Positions 52,718-62,305 are shown, counted from the stretch's first letter. The stretch: 64,000 bases of DNA from CAWGCE01 sp964480915 (GCA_964480915.1 CAYZRS010000026.1:3447-67446), one strand, 5' to 3'. Notes: a model not told the origin generated them from the sequence alone. Translations and numbers: made by a program.

Positions 52718-53812
52718 ATGAACAAACGCCACCACACCGCAGCGCCTGAGTTGGCAGTTGCCATCGTGTTGATCCTGGGGAGCCTGTTGCTCGCGGGGAA
52801 TGTACCAGCGGCCGAGAATCCGCCCGAGCTGGGAGAAATCAACTGGCTCCGCCGGCTCGACGCGGCGAAGGCCGAAAGCCGGGCCAGCGGCAAACCGATC
52901 TTGCTTCTCTTCCAAGAAATTCCCGGCTGTCAGACGTGCCAGACGTTCGGTGCTCAGCCACTTTCGCACCCGTTGCTCGTTGAGGCGATCGAAGACCTGT
53001 TTGTGCCACTGGCGATTCACAACAACAAGGCTGGAGAAGACGAGACCATCTTGAAGCGATTCCAAGAACCGGCCTGGAACAATCCTGTGATTCGCTATCT
53101 GGACGCGAATGAGAATGATCTGATTCCACGCAAAGATCGGCAATGGTCGGTCGGCGACACTGCCTTGCGCATGGTCGCCGCGCTGTCCGCTGCCGGGCGT
53201 GAGGTGCCGAATTACTTGCGGCTAGTGGCCGATGAGCACCACGGCCCGACGGAGACGGCGGTCGTCGCCATGCACTGCTACTGGGAAGGCGAAGGGCAGT
53301 TGGGCGCATTGGCTGCAGTCGAGAAAACATGGTCAGGCTGGTTGGGCGGTAAGGAGGTCGTGGAAATCACCTACGACCCGTCGAAAGCCGGCTATGAAGA
53401 GATCTTGCGAGCCGCGAAGGGCGTGAAATGCGCGGATCACGTGTTCGCCTTGAACCCTGACCAGGCGCGCATCGCCAAATCGAGTACCGGTCTTGCGACG
53501 ACATTGATCTCGGCAGGGGAGAGTGTCCGCACGGCCAAGGATTCGGATCAACAATACTATTTGCGGCAGTCACTCCTGCGTCATTTACCGCTGACGACCT
53601 TACAGGCGACACGAATCAACGCGGCCTTGCGGCAGAAACAAGATGGGACCACCTTCCTGAGCCCTCGTCAAAAGCAAATGCTGTCGCAGGTGGCAAAGGT
53701 CGCCGATGCTGATTGGCTGGAAGATATGGTCTATCCGACAGCAGCGAACAAGTTGGCCGATTATTCCAGGCGCCTGGGACAGGCACTAGCAACGCACTCC
53801 AAGAAGGATTAA
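52718..53812 (+). CDS. Secreted VPGUxT-type thioredoxin-like protein (Cys form) with MsrA-like domain
   Basis: 364 residues. A signal peptide (LAVAIVLILGSLLLAGNVPAA) is followed by a thioredoxin-like domain with LLLFQEIPGCQTCQTFG, where Cys71 takes the position of selenocysteine in VPGUxT proteins and Cys74 follows. Residues 181-285 look like a divergent MsrA domain: AVVAMHCYWEGEGQLGALAAVEKTW corresponds to the GCFWG..E....GV block with Cys187 kept, then VVEITYDPSKAGYEEIL, and DSDQQYYL corresponds to the AEDYHQQYL segment. A role in envelope redox repair is inferred. In-frame starts at 52703 (GTG) and 52709 (ATG) are also possible. It precedes the LarA-like gene by 7 bp. Confidence 0.72.
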   Translation: MNKRHHTAAPELAVAIVLILGSLLLAGNVPAAENPPELGEINWLRRLDAAKAESRASGKPILLLFQEIPGCQTCQTFGAQPLSHPLLVEAIEDLFVPLAIHNNKAGEDETILKRFQEPAWNNPVIRYLDANENDLIPRKDRQWSVGDTALRMVAALSAAGREVPNYLRLVADEHHGPTETAVVAMHCYWEGEGQLGALAAVEKTWSGWLGGKEVVEITYDPSKAGYEEILRAAKGVKCADHVFALNPDQARIAKSSTGLATTLISAGESVRTAKDSDQQYYLRQSLLRHLPLTTLQATRINAALRQKQDGTTFLSPRQKQMLSQVAKVADADWLEDMVYPTAANKLADYSRRLGQALATHSKKD

Positions 53813-53819
53813 GGCACGC

Positions 53820-55124
53820 GTGAAGACTGGAAACTACTCCCGCGGTTCGACCTCGGAAAATATCGACAGGGCCGAATTGCAGTCTGCACTGGACACCATT
53901 GTCGGCGGCTGGCTGGCGGACGATCAAGTCGGCCGCATCCTGCTGGTGCCGCCCGATCACACGCGATTGCATTCACAGGCGGGGGCCATCACCGAATATC
54001 TTTGGAAGCGATTCGGTGAGACCGTCCAGGTCGACATCATGCCGGCGCTGGGGACGCACAAGGCGATGAACGCCGAAGAATGCCGCCTGATGTTTGGCGC
54101 GATTCCGCATGGGGAGCTGATTGAGCATCGCTGGCGAGAGGAATTGGTCCAGCTGGGCGAGGTTTCGAGCGAGGAGATGTCGCAGCTCTCCGGAGGAAGG
54201 TTCTGCGAACCGATGCAGGTCGAGCTGAACCAGCGACTCGTTTCTGGTGATTACGACCTCATCATATCGATCGGGCAAGTGGTACCGCACGAAGTGATCG
54301 GGTTTGCTAATTACACCAAGAATATTTGCATTGGTGTCGGCGGCTCGGGCATGATTCACAAATCGCACTTTCTGGGCGCCGTCTGTGGGATGGAATCGAT
54401 GATGGGACGGGCCGATACTCCCGTACGGCGGGCGATCGACGGCGCGTTTGAGCGATTCGTCAAACCGCACGCGAACGTGAAGTTTCTCTTAACTGTGGTC
54501 GAGGAATGCGACGGCGTGCAGACGCTACGCGGCCTGTACGCAGGCCAGGACCGACAGTGCTTTGAAGAGGCCGCGGCGCTGTCACAAGCCGTGAATGTCA
54601 CGTTATTGGATGAGCCGCTGGAGCGGGCTGTGGTTTATCTCGATCCGTCTGAGTTTGCCAGTACTTGGCTTGGTAACAAAGCCATCTATCGAACGCGGAT
54701 GGCAATGGCCGATGAGGGCGAGTTAATCGTGCTGGCGCCGGCAGTTCAGATGTTCGGCGAAGATGCCACGATTGATCAGCTGGTGAGAAAGCATGGCTAC
54801 TGCGGGACGCCCGCCACATTGGCAGCGGTCAAAAGCGATCCCGAATTGGCGGCCAACCTGTCGGCCGCCGCGCATCTGATCCACGGCTCCTCCGAAGGCC
54901 GGTTCAGCATCACCTATTGTGTGCCAGACGAAATGGGACAAGCGGCAATCGAAGCGGCCGGATTTCAGTATCGCAGTTTTGCCGATGCTATCACCGAGTT
55001 CCCAATCGAGGGGTTGGCGGACGGGTGGCAGAAGACGGCGGCCGGAAAGCCTTTCTATTTTATCCGAAACCCCGCTTTGGGCTTGTGGGCAACGCGGAGC
55101 AGGTTCGATTCGTCCGGCAATTAG
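53820..55124 (+). CDS. LarA-like (lactate racemase domain, DUF2088) protein
   Basis: 434 residues. Family motifs are the DHTR motif in VPPDHTRLHS (about 42-51), PALGTHKAM (about 77-85), DLIISIGQVVPHEVIGFANYTKNICIGVGGSGMIHKSH (about 142-180) and LAPAVQMFGED near the C-terminus. LarA is the nickel-pincer lactate racemase, but many family members racemise other 2-hydroxyacids. None of the cofactor genes larB, larC or larE are in this window. GTG start at 53820, 7 bp after the thioredoxin-like gene, suggests an operon. Confidence 0.83.
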   Translation: MKTGNYSRGSTSENIDRAELQSALDTIVGGWLADDQVGRILLVPPDHTRLHSQAGAITEYLWKRFGETVQVDIMPALGTHKAMNAEECRLMFGAIPHGELIEHRWREELVQLGEVSSEEMSQLSGGRFCEPMQVELNQRLVSGDYDLIISIGQVVPHEVIGFANYTKNICIGVGGSGMIHKSHFLGAVCGMESMMGRADTPVRRAIDGAFERFVKPHANVKFLLTVVEECDGVQTLRGLYAGQDRQCFEEAAALSQAVNVTLLDEPLERAVVYLDPSEFASTWLGNKAIYRTRMAMADEGELIVLAPAVQMFGEDATIDQLVRKHGYCGTPATLAAVKSDPELAANLSAAAHLIHGSSEGRFSITYCVPDEMGQAAIEAAGFQYRSFADAITEFPIEGLADGWQKTAAGKPFYFIRNPALGLWATRSRFDSSGN

Positions 55125-55272
55125 CGACTCGATCCGAAACTGACCGGTTCCTCATATCGGGAATGGGCAGAAATCTATAGACTTGAGGGGGTGATGTGCT
55201 CTGCCGCATGACATTCTCTAAGGTCGCGCAAATGTGGCAAGCATTTGAGCATCAGGAAGTTGCAAACAGGAA

Positions 55273-56058
55273 ATGTGGATTTGGGTGGTGGGCGTCGTCG
55301 GCGTCGTTCTGTTTTTCTATTTTCGCGGCCAGACGATTTCAGAATACGACGCAGAGATTCTCGAAGAGCAGGTCCCCGGTTTTGGGCCGAAGATCGATTT
55401 GCTCACCGCCGCCCGCGGATACCTCAGCTTTCCGATCTCGTGGTGCCTGCTGCTGGGAACGATTGCCGCCTGGGCCTGGCGTGTGCAGCTTGGCAATTTC
55501 AGCCAATGGGACATTATCACGGTGGCGCTGATTCTGGGTGCGTGGCCATTTCAAGAATGGGCGATTCACGCCTGGCTGCTCCATCTAAAACCGATGAAAA
55601 TTGCCGGCCGCGAATTTGAGCCACTCGTTGTACGGACGCACCGCATCCATCACCAAAACCCCTGGGTGCCAAAGCTGGGCCTCACGACGCCCCACATGAT
55701 CGTTGCTTACCTGGTGGGGCTGCCGTTGATGTCGAGCCTGTTCATGTCGATCGAATTAGCGGCCACGACGACGGCCGTCACGATCGCCATGATCCTGAAT
55801 TACGAATGGGTGCACTACCTTATCCATACGTCGTACCAACCGAAAACCGAGCTGTACCGACGCATGTGGCGAAATCACCGCTTGCACCACTTTAAGAATG
55901 AAGAGCTTTGGTTTGGTGTGACGATGACCGCGGGTGACACCATCCTGGGCACGAGCCCCAGTCGAGAAGACGCGCCCCATTCAACGACTTGCCTGACGCT
56001 CGGCGTCGAGCAGGAACGATCTCAGTGGACCGATTGTAACGAAGCTGCCAAGCCGTGA
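55273..56058 (+). CDS. Sterol desaturase/fatty acid hydroxylase family membrane protein
   Basis: 261 residues. The di-iron histidine clusters of the family are visible: WAIHAWLLH (about 95), HRIHHQNP (about 118-125), WVHYLIH (about 178-184) and NHRLHHFKNEE (about 198-208). TM segments surround them (VWVVGVV-type N-terminus, ISWCLLLGTIAAW, MIVAYLVGLPL). The enzymes hydroxylate or desaturate lipids using O2. The lipid substrate here is unknown. It ends 1 base before the isomerase start, so the two are likely co-transcribed. Confidence 0.87.
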   Translation: MWIWVVGVVGVVLFFYFRGQTISEYDAEILEEQVPGFGPKIDLLTAARGYLSFPISWCLLLGTIAAWAWRVQLGNFSQWDIITVALILGAWPFQEWAIHAWLLHLKPMKIAGREFEPLVVRTHRIHHQNPWVPKLGLTTPHMIVAYLVGLPLMSSLFMSIELAATTTAVTIAMILNYEWVHYLIHTSYQPKTELYRRMWRNHRLHHFKNEELWFGVTMTAGDTILGTSPSREDAPHSTTCLTLGVEQERSQWTDCNEAAKP

Positions 56059-56059
56059 G

Positions 56060-56893
56060 ATGAAATTCGCCATTTGCAACGAGATGTTTGGCAGCCGTCC
56101 GTTTTCACAGGTTTGCCAATGGGTCAGTGACATCGGCTATACGGGAATCGAAATCGCCCCGTTCACGCTGATGCCACGCGGCGATGAGCCGTGCGATGTG
56201 AGGAACGTACCAGAAGAGCGGCTGGTCAAGTGGCGAACCGAGGCACGGTCGGCCGGCCTCGAAATCGTTGGGCTGCATTGGCTGCTCGCGAAGACGGCAG
56301 GCCTCTATCTCACTTCTCCGGAGGATACCGTCCGTCAATTGACGGCCGAATACTTGGTATCGCTGGCCGAGTGCTGTGCGGCGTTGGGTGGCAGCGTCAT
56401 GGTGCTGGGTTCGCCGCAGCACAGGAATCTGCTGCCGGGCGTTTCGCATCAACAGGCCGAAGTGTTTGCGGCCGAAGTCTTGAGCACAGTGATGGCCGCG
56501 TGCGAGCCGCTGGGGGTCGTGATTGCCATCGAGCCGCTGGGACCTGCCGAAGGCGACTTTCTGATGACAGCCGCTGCCGCGGCGCGGCTGGTGCAACGGG
56601 TCGATTCTGCGAGCTGTCGGCTGCACCTTGATGTGAAAGCGATGGCGTCCGAGACGCACGATATTGCTGCGCTCGTTCGCCAGTATGCCCCGCTGACAGC
56701 TCATTTTCACGCGAACGATCCCAACCTGCTGGGGCCCGGCATGGGCGCTATTCAGTTCGCACCGATCCTCGCAGCGCTGCAAGACTCGTCGTATGACGGT
56801 TGGGTCTCGGTCGAACCGTTTCGCTACGAACCGTCCGCCGAATCGGTCGCTCGGACGAGTTGGCAAAATTTGCAAGCCGCGTTGCAACGTTGA
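56060..56893 (+). CDS. Sugar phosphate isomerase/epimerase-type TIM-barrel protein
   Basis: 277 residues of the AP-endonuclease-2-like xylose-isomerase-type TIM barrel. Visible are the first strand FAICNEMFG, YTGIEIAPF, the metal-ligand strand VVIAIEPLGPAEGDFL (Glu), CRLHLDVKAMASE (Asp), LTAHFHANDPNLLGPGMG (His) and WVSVEPFRYEP (Glu). The metal-binding Glu, Asp, His and Glu are present. Substrate unknown; such enzymes act on keto-sugars or inositol derivatives. Starts 1 base after the preceding gene stop. Confidence 0.85.
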   Translation: MKFAICNEMFGSRPFSQVCQWVSDIGYTGIEIAPFTLMPRGDEPCDVRNVPEERLVKWRTEARSAGLEIVGLHWLLAKTAGLYLTSPEDTVRQLTAEYLVSLAECCAALGGSVMVLGSPQHRNLLPGVSHQQAEVFAAEVLSTVMAACEPLGVVIAIEPLGPAEGDFLMTAAAAARLVQRVDSASCRLHLDVKAMASETHDIAALVRQYAPLTAHFHANDPNLLGPGMGAIQFAPILAALQDSSYDGWVSVEPFRYEPSAESVARTSWQNLQAALQR

Positions 56894-56973
56894 GGCCTGT
56901 GAAGCAGGTCTGGCAATGCCGGCCGTACTGCAACGAGTTGCCCTGAAGCAGACCTTGCGACCATAATCACCCC

Positions 56974-58773
56974 ATGCCCGACACAGCTCGCCAAGCGAAG
57001 GCATCGATAGGTTACTACACCGGCCTGTTCGCTGCATGCTTGTTGTTCGCCTACCTCCAGCGCGTAACGGAAGCGTTTCGCTGGCGCGGGTGGCAAGGGG
57101 TGTCGCAAAGCCGCGAGGCGGAGCAGGTTGTCTTCGCGTCGGGACTGCTGCTGCTGGCATTCATCCTTTGCAGCGCTAACTCCATTTATCTGAAGCGTCG
57201 AGCGACACCTCTGCTAAATCTGTTGATTAGCTGCACGATCGGAGCAACACTCCTCACGCTGGCAGGGCCCCATCTTTATGCTGTTGGCGTGGTGCTGGGC
57301 GCGGTCTGTTGGTGCTTGGCAACTTGGTCACAGGTGGGCCGAGTAGAGCTGCTGTTAGCCACGAGCTTGTTTGCGCTGGGTGGTTTGTTCGGCTGGTTGG
57401 CCTACTGGGGATTCGTGCTTGGGGGGCAGGGCCTTGCGGAGGCCGAAGGGTTGATCGTCATCACCCTCCTAGCCGTCGGTGCGTGGCTGGTTCGCCGCGT
57501 CAATCAGCAAGTTCGCGGTACGGAGTCGTCGACGGGCAGGAAAGGCGTGGCCAATGTCCTGGGCTTTGTGGCGTATCTTGCCTGTGCGATCGCTGGCTTG
57601 ACCCTGACATTCTTGACCGATTCTGCATTTCTGATGAGGCAAAGTGATCGCGTGCTGGTGCGCCGCGGCGAAGGCCTGCTGATGGAGATTGTGCTCAATC
57701 AGGAAAGTCGTGATGAGGACATCGACTTTGTGCGTCGAGTGCCGCTGCTCGTCGGGCTCTCGCTATTGCGGGGCTGCCAAGTCACGGACGAGGGTTTCCA
57801 GCGGATTCCGCTGCGAAGACTGCGCCGGTTTCACTGTGGTCCGCAATGCCACTTGTCTGATGCCTCGATTCGGCGTCTCCCGTTCCAGCAGCTGGAATCG
57901 ATCGAGCTGCACGGAGAGCAATTCACCAATGCGGCACTCGGCGACGATCCGATCGTCTTCAAGAGGGCGAACGTTTTGGTGCTGCGCCATACCTCACTCG
58001 ATTCAGACGGGTTTCGCCAGATCGCATCGGCGCCGCGATTGAGATGGCTCGACGCGGCTCACAGCGATTTAGACGATCGCATCCTGGCACAGGTCGCCGA
58101 TTGGAGTGTGACCTTCCTGGATCTAAGTCACACCCGAGTCACCGGCAGTGGTTTGCAGTGCCTGGAAGACGGCGTGGTTTGGCTCGACCTGTCGTATACG
58201 CCGTTGATGATGGAGCGGCTAGCCGACCTATCGCCCCCTGGTGCCGAACAGGACTGGCCGTGGGTGCCAACGCTTCATCGGCTGAAGCTGCGAGGGCACG
58301 CCTTGAAGCCGGAGACCCTCACGCAGCTGGCGAGGATATTGTCGCTGACCGAGTTAGACATCGCCGATAGTTCGCTGCCGCCGGGCGCGGCAGCTCAATG
58401 GAGCGCGCTGCGACTGAGAAGCCTGACGCTCGATGCCGACGAGTTGTCGGTTTCCGCAGTCGCCCAGCTATTCCTGAATCTTCCGACGTTAAGGGAGCTG
58501 ACGCTTTCTTTTGATGCAGCCGCGACTACCTTCGCCGAAGTCGAGACTCGGCTTCTCGCTCAGGAGGCGGCATGCCCGCAGCTTGGGGTGCGGTGTGAAA
58601 TTCGTGGCCTGAACCTGACCCCGCAGTCGTGGTCCCAGTACACTTCCATCGGTGATCGGTTTGAGTGTGCGAGGTATTTGCGTGATGTCACCCTGCCAGA
58701 TGGCAGTGTGCTTGAAAGAGCGACCGTTCATGAGCTTTTGCGTTCCGGCGCCGTAAGGGACCTGAACGATTAG
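56974..58773 (+). CDS. Membrane protein with cytoplasmic or periplasmic leucine-rich-repeat-like C-terminus
   Basis: 599 residues. About six or seven hydrophobic helices occupy residues 15-230. The remaining 370 residues contain irregular LRR-like units: LLVGLSLLRGCQVTDEGFQRI, VLVLRHTSLDSDGFRQIASAP, VTFLDLSHTRVTGSGLQCL, VVWLDLSYTPL, LTELDIADSSLPPG and LRSLTLDADELS. This combination is often seen in planctomycete proteins of unknown function. Not part of a recognisable operon; 80 bp after the isomerase on the same strand. Confidence 0.72.
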   Translation: MPDTARQAKASIGYYTGLFAACLLFAYLQRVTEAFRWRGWQGVSQSREAEQVVFASGLLLLAFILCSANSIYLKRRATPLLNLLISCTIGATLLTLAGPHLYAVGVVLGAVCWCLATWSQVGRVELLLATSLFALGGLFGWLAYWGFVLGGQGLAEAEGLIVITLLAVGAWLVRRVNQQVRGTESSTGRKGVANVLGFVAYLACAIAGLTLTFLTDSAFLMRQSDRVLVRRGEGLLMEIVLNQESRDEDIDFVRRVPLLVGLSLLRGCQVTDEGFQRIPLRRLRRFHCGPQCHLSDASIRRLPFQQLESIELHGEQFTNAALGDDPIVFKRANVLVLRHTSLDSDGFRQIASAPRLRWLDAAHSDLDDRILAQVADWSVTFLDLSHTRVTGSGLQCLEDGVVWLDLSYTPLMMERLADLSPPGAEQDWPWVPTLHRLKLRGHALKPETLTQLARILSLTELDIADSSLPPGAAAQWSALRLRSLTLDADELSVSAVAQLFLNLPTLRELTLSFDAAATTFAEVETRLLAQEAACPQLGVRCEIRGLNLTPQSWSQYTSIGDRFECARYLRDVTLPDGSVLERATVHELLRSGAVRDLND

Positions 58774-58878
58774 CGCGACGGTTCGCTGATTCTCCCTGTC
58801 GTGAGCCCAGTTTCTGAGCGAACTTCGCGTATACTGAGGAGTCTTCCCGCCACGCTCTTCTGAAGTGGAAACTGCCAG

Positions 58879-60390
58879 ATGCTTCGTTTGCTCATGATTG
58901 TCGTCCTCGCCTTCGGTTTCAACCATGCGGCTAGGTGTCATGCCCAGTGGTCGGTCGCTTGGCAGAACGCGATGGAGCTAGATCGAGGCGGCTTCGACAT
59001 CGATGAACTGAGCGGCGTGACACTGGTCAATTCGTCCGCGACAGGGCAGGGGACGTTCATGACGGTGTCCGATGAGAATGGCAACGTTGGTTGGTTCGAT
59101 GCGACGTTTGATGCGAATGGTGTCAGCTCGACCGAATTGACGAGCCTCTGGGAACTGGACGACGATTCGCTCGACACCGAAGGTATCGCCTTTCACCCGA
59201 GTCAGCCTGACCGCGTTTTGGTTTCATACGAGCGCGACACCGATGCCAACCCGGTGATCCCTGGCATCCGGCAGTATGACCTGCAGGGCAATCGCCTGCA
59301 GACGCTACCGCTGCCTGCCGTCTGGACGACGAATGGGAATACTCGGACCAACCGTGGCTTTGAATCGTTGACTCGCACGATTGCCGGTGGCTTCGTATGG
59401 ACGGGAAACGAGGAAGCGCTGACGATTGATGGGGCTCAGGCGACGGGCACCATGGGTACAACCGTGCGCTTGCAGCAACTCGCCTTTGCCAACAATATGG
59501 CGACGCCAGCGGCTCAATTTGCCTACGAAGTCGATCCGGTCCACGGGCCACAACCCGACCGGAGCGGCCTGGTCGATTTGGTGGCGCTGCCCGATGGCAG
59601 CCTGTTGGCGCTCGAGCGGTCAGCAGCAGTAACCAATCCCATCATCCAAAACCGGATCTACCAGATCGACTTTGCCGGCGCGACAGACACCGGCGGGACG
59701 CTCTTCAATAACGGCCTGGTCGGCGCCAGTTATGTGCCGGTGAAGAAAACGCTGCTCTGGGCTGGTGCGGCTGACGGAGGATTCGGTGCCAATCTTGAGG
59801 GCCTGGCTTTGGGCCCCCGAACCGCCAATGGCAACTGGACGCTCGTCGGTGTGACCGACAATGGTGGGGGCTCGAATGGTAACCTTGTTGTCTCGTTCGA
59901 GTTGTCTCCCCCGCAGCGGTATGGTGATTTCAATCAGGACGCGGTCTTTGATTGCCACGACATCGATGCGCTCGTCACGGCGATCGTTTCAGGTTCAGAT
60001 CCACCATCATTCGATCTGAACGGTGATGGGTTGGTTGATGGCCTCGATCAATCGGTTTGGCTGGCCGCCGCAGCGCTGGCCAATGATTTGAGTGGGCCCA
60101 TTCTGCCGGGCGATGCTAATCTTGATGGGGCGGTCGATGGTGCCGACTTCGTCATCTGGAATGCGAACAAGTTCAGCAGCCAGTCGCGATGGTGCGCGGG
60201 CGAGTTTGACCTTAACGGTACGGTCGACGGGCAGGACTTTATCCTCTGGAATAGCAACAAATTCGCAACGAACGGGGCTTTGGCGGTGCCGGAACCGAGT
60301 GGCGGTTCGACCGGACTTGTATTCATGATTTGGATCTTCGGCCGCCACCACCGGAAGCGGCCGGCCGCAATGTCGATCATCGATCGGTAG
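58879..60390 (+). CDS. Secreted phytase-esterase-like protein with dockerin-like repeats and PEP-CTERM tail
   Basis: 503 residues. A signal peptide (LRLLMIVVLAFGFNHAARCHA) is followed by an esterase-like-phytase-type beta-propeller domain (about 30-345): DIDELSGVTLVNSS, DTEGIAFHPSQPDRVLVSYER, NRGFESLTRT, and LEGLALGPRTANGNWTLVGVTDNGG. Residues about 352-460 hold EF-hand-like dockerin loops (DFNQDAVFDCHD, DLNGDGLVDGLD, DANLDGAVDGAD, DLNGTVDGQD), and the tail has VPEP and a hydrophobic stretch with RHHRKR. The last two loops match the equivalent block of the dockerin protein at 40425-41477. Confidence 0.82.
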   Translation: MLRLLMIVVLAFGFNHAARCHAQWSVAWQNAMELDRGGFDIDELSGVTLVNSSATGQGTFMTVSDENGNVGWFDATFDANGVSSTELTSLWELDDDSLDTEGIAFHPSQPDRVLVSYERDTDANPVIPGIRQYDLQGNRLQTLPLPAVWTTNGNTRTNRGFESLTRTIAGGFVWTGNEEALTIDGAQATGTMGTTVRLQQLAFANNMATPAAQFAYEVDPVHGPQPDRSGLVDLVALPDGSLLALERSAAVTNPIIQNRIYQIDFAGATDTGGTLFNNGLVGASYVPVKKTLLWAGAADGGFGANLEGLALGPRTANGNWTLVGVTDNGGGSNGNLVVSFELSPPQRYGDFNQDAVFDCHDIDALVTAIVSGSDPPSFDLNGDGLVDGLDQSVWLAAAALANDLSGPILPGDANLDGAVDGADFVIWNANKFSSQSRWCAGEFDLNGTVDGQDFILWNSNKFATNGALAVPEPSGGSTGLVFMIWIFGRHHRKRPAAMSIIDR

Positions 60391-60508
60391 AACTAGCGCC
60401 GGCAGTGAATCGCCGTAGGAGCCGCAGACGTTCCAGCCCGATTCGGTGTATGATCCTAGCTGGCTGCTAGGAACACAGCCGTATCAGCGAGCGGACAGAG
60501 AAGAGTAA

Positions 60509-62305
60509 ATGAAAAACATTCGGAACTTTTGCATTATCGCTCATATCGACCACGGTAAGTCGACGCTTGCCGACCGCTTGATCCAGGTATGCGGAGGCGT
60601 CACTCAGCGAGAAATGCATGAGCAGATGCTCGATTCGATGGATATCGAGCGCGAGCGCGGGATTACCATCAAGAGCAATACGATCACGTTGGATTACAAA
60701 GCCAGCGATGGCCAGGAATACCAGCTCAACCTGATCGATACGCCCGGGCACGTCGACTTTTCCCACGAAGTGCGACGTTCGCTGATGGCATGTGAAGGGG
60801 CGTTGATCGTCATCGATGCCTCGCAAGGCGTGGAGGCGCAAACGGTGGCGAATCTGTACCTGGCGCTCGAGCACGAACTCGAACTGCTGCCCGTCATCAA
60901 CAAGATCGACCTGCCGTCGGCCGACGTCGATCGCGCCCGGGAGGCGATTGATGCTGAGCTGGGGCTCGACCCTTTCGAGGCGCTGCCGATCTCGGCCAAA
61001 ACGGGCATCGGCGTAGAAGAGGTGCTGGAAGGCATCGTCAAAGTCCTGCCTCCACCATCGGGCGATCCGAACGCGCCGCTCAAGGCATTGGTCTTTGATG
61101 CTCACTTCGATAAGTACCGCGGTGTCATTCTGCAAGTGCGAGTCATGGAAGGGACGATGCGGCCTCGCGATACGATTCACTTCATGCATGCGGGACGCGA
61201 CTTCACGGTCGATGAAGTGGGGTACAACCAAATGAAACTCAACCCAAAGCCGCAGCTGGCCGCGGGCGAGGTAGGGTATGTGGTGGCCGGCGTGAAGAGC
61301 GTGCAAGACATCGAGATTGGCGATACCATTACCCTGCTGGACCGTCAGGCAGAAACACCGATCCCCGGCTATCAACCGGCCAAGCAAGTGGTGTTCTCGT
61401 CGATCTACCCGATGAGTACCGAAGAGTATCCCGATCTCACCAAAGCGCTGGACAAATTGGCGATCAACGACGCGGCGCTGACCTACGAGAAAGACAGTTC
61501 TGCCGCGCTCGGATTCGGCTTTCGTTGCGGCTTCTTGGGACTGCTTCACCTGGACGTCATTCAGGAGCGCTTGCAACGCGAGTTCGACATTGGCTTGGTG
61601 ATTTCGGCACCGTCGGTCAAATATCACCTAACGCTCAAAGATGGATCGACGATCGAGGTCGACAATCCCAGTTACTGGCCCGATCCGATGAGCATCGATT
61701 CGGCGACCGAGCCCTACATTAAGGCTTCCATTCTCACGCCGGAAGAATACGTCGGTCCGGTGATGGAACTCTGTCGGGAACATCGCTCGGACAGCCAGAC
61801 GATGAATTACCTGTCCGCCGGACGACTGGAGGTGACCAGCGAGATGCCGCTCGGTGAAGTCCTGTTCGATTTCTACGGCAAACTGAAGATGCTGACCCGA
61901 GGCTATGGCTCGTTCGATTACGAACAGATCGAGTATCGGCCGACCGATGTCGTGAAGGTGGACATTCTGGTGAATAAGGAGCCGGTCGACACGCTGTCAT
62001 ATTTAGTTCACCGCGAAAAGGCACGGACGCGAGCCCTGCATTATTGTGACCGACTCGCAAAAGAGATTCCCCGTCACCAGTTCAAGATCCCGATTCAAGG
62101 AGTCATCGGCGGGACGGTGATCGCGCGGTCGACGATTCAACCGTTCCGCAAGGATGTAACGGCCAAACTGTACGGTGGCGATGTGACTCGCAAGAAAAAA
62201 TTGCTCGAGAAACAGAAGAAAGGGAAAGCCAAGATGAAGCAGTTTGGCAGCGTCAACATTCCACAGAAGGCGTTTGTTTCGGTGCTGCGAGCGGACCAAG
62301 ACTAG
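60509..62305 (+). CDS. lepA: Elongation factor 4 (LepA) GTPase
   Basis: 598 residues, standard LepA length. G1 is AHIDHGKST (10-18), G2 region RGITIKSNT, G3 DTPGHVD, G4 NKID and G5 region ISAKTG. The C-terminal signature GFGFRCGFLGLLHLDV and the LepA-specific end (KKKLLEKQKKGKAKMKQFGSV) are present. It promotes back-translocation or assists initiation under ionic stress. GAAGAG is 5-10 bases before the ATG. Confidence 0.96.
   Translation: MKNIRNFCIIAHIDHGKSTLADRLIQVCGGVTQREMHEQMLDSMDIERERGITIKSNTITLDYKASDGQEYQLNLIDTPGHVDFSHEVRRSLMACEGALIVIDASQGVEAQTVANLYLALEHELELLPVINKIDLPSADVDRAREAIDAELGLDPFEALPISAKTGIGVEEVLEGIVKVLPPPSGDPNAPLKALVFDAHFDKYRGVILQVRVMEGTMRPRDTIHFMHAGRDFTVDEVGYNQMKLNPKPQLAAGEVGYVVAGVKSVQDIEIGDTITLLDRQAETPIPGYQPAKQVVFSSIYPMSTEEYPDLTKALDKLAINDAALTYEKDSSAALGFGFRCGFLGLLHLDVIQERLQREFDIGLVISAPSVKYHLTLKDGSTIEVDNPSYWPDPMSIDSATEPYIKASILTPEEYVGPVMELCREHRSDSQTMNYLSAGRLEVTSEMPLGEVLFDFYGKLKMLTRGYGSFDYEQIEYRPTDVVKVDILVNKEPVDTLSYLVHREKARTRALHYCDRLAKEIPRHQFKIPIQGVIGGTVIARSTIQPFRKDVTAKLYGGDVTRKKKLLEKQKKGKAKMKQFGSVNIPQKAFVSVLRADQD

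Noticed and set aside
52924..52950. Selenoprotein
   Set aside because: The selenocysteine position in EIPGCQTC is an ordinary Cys codon and there is no in-frame TGA.
56105..57160. Minus-strand frame of 351 codons across the isomerase gene
   Set aside because: Antisense and Arg-rich; the isomerase on the plus strand carries the expected metal ligands.
60467..61627. Minus-strand frame of 386 codons opposite lepA
   Set aside because: Antisense to a highly conserved GTPase gene; no recognisable motif.
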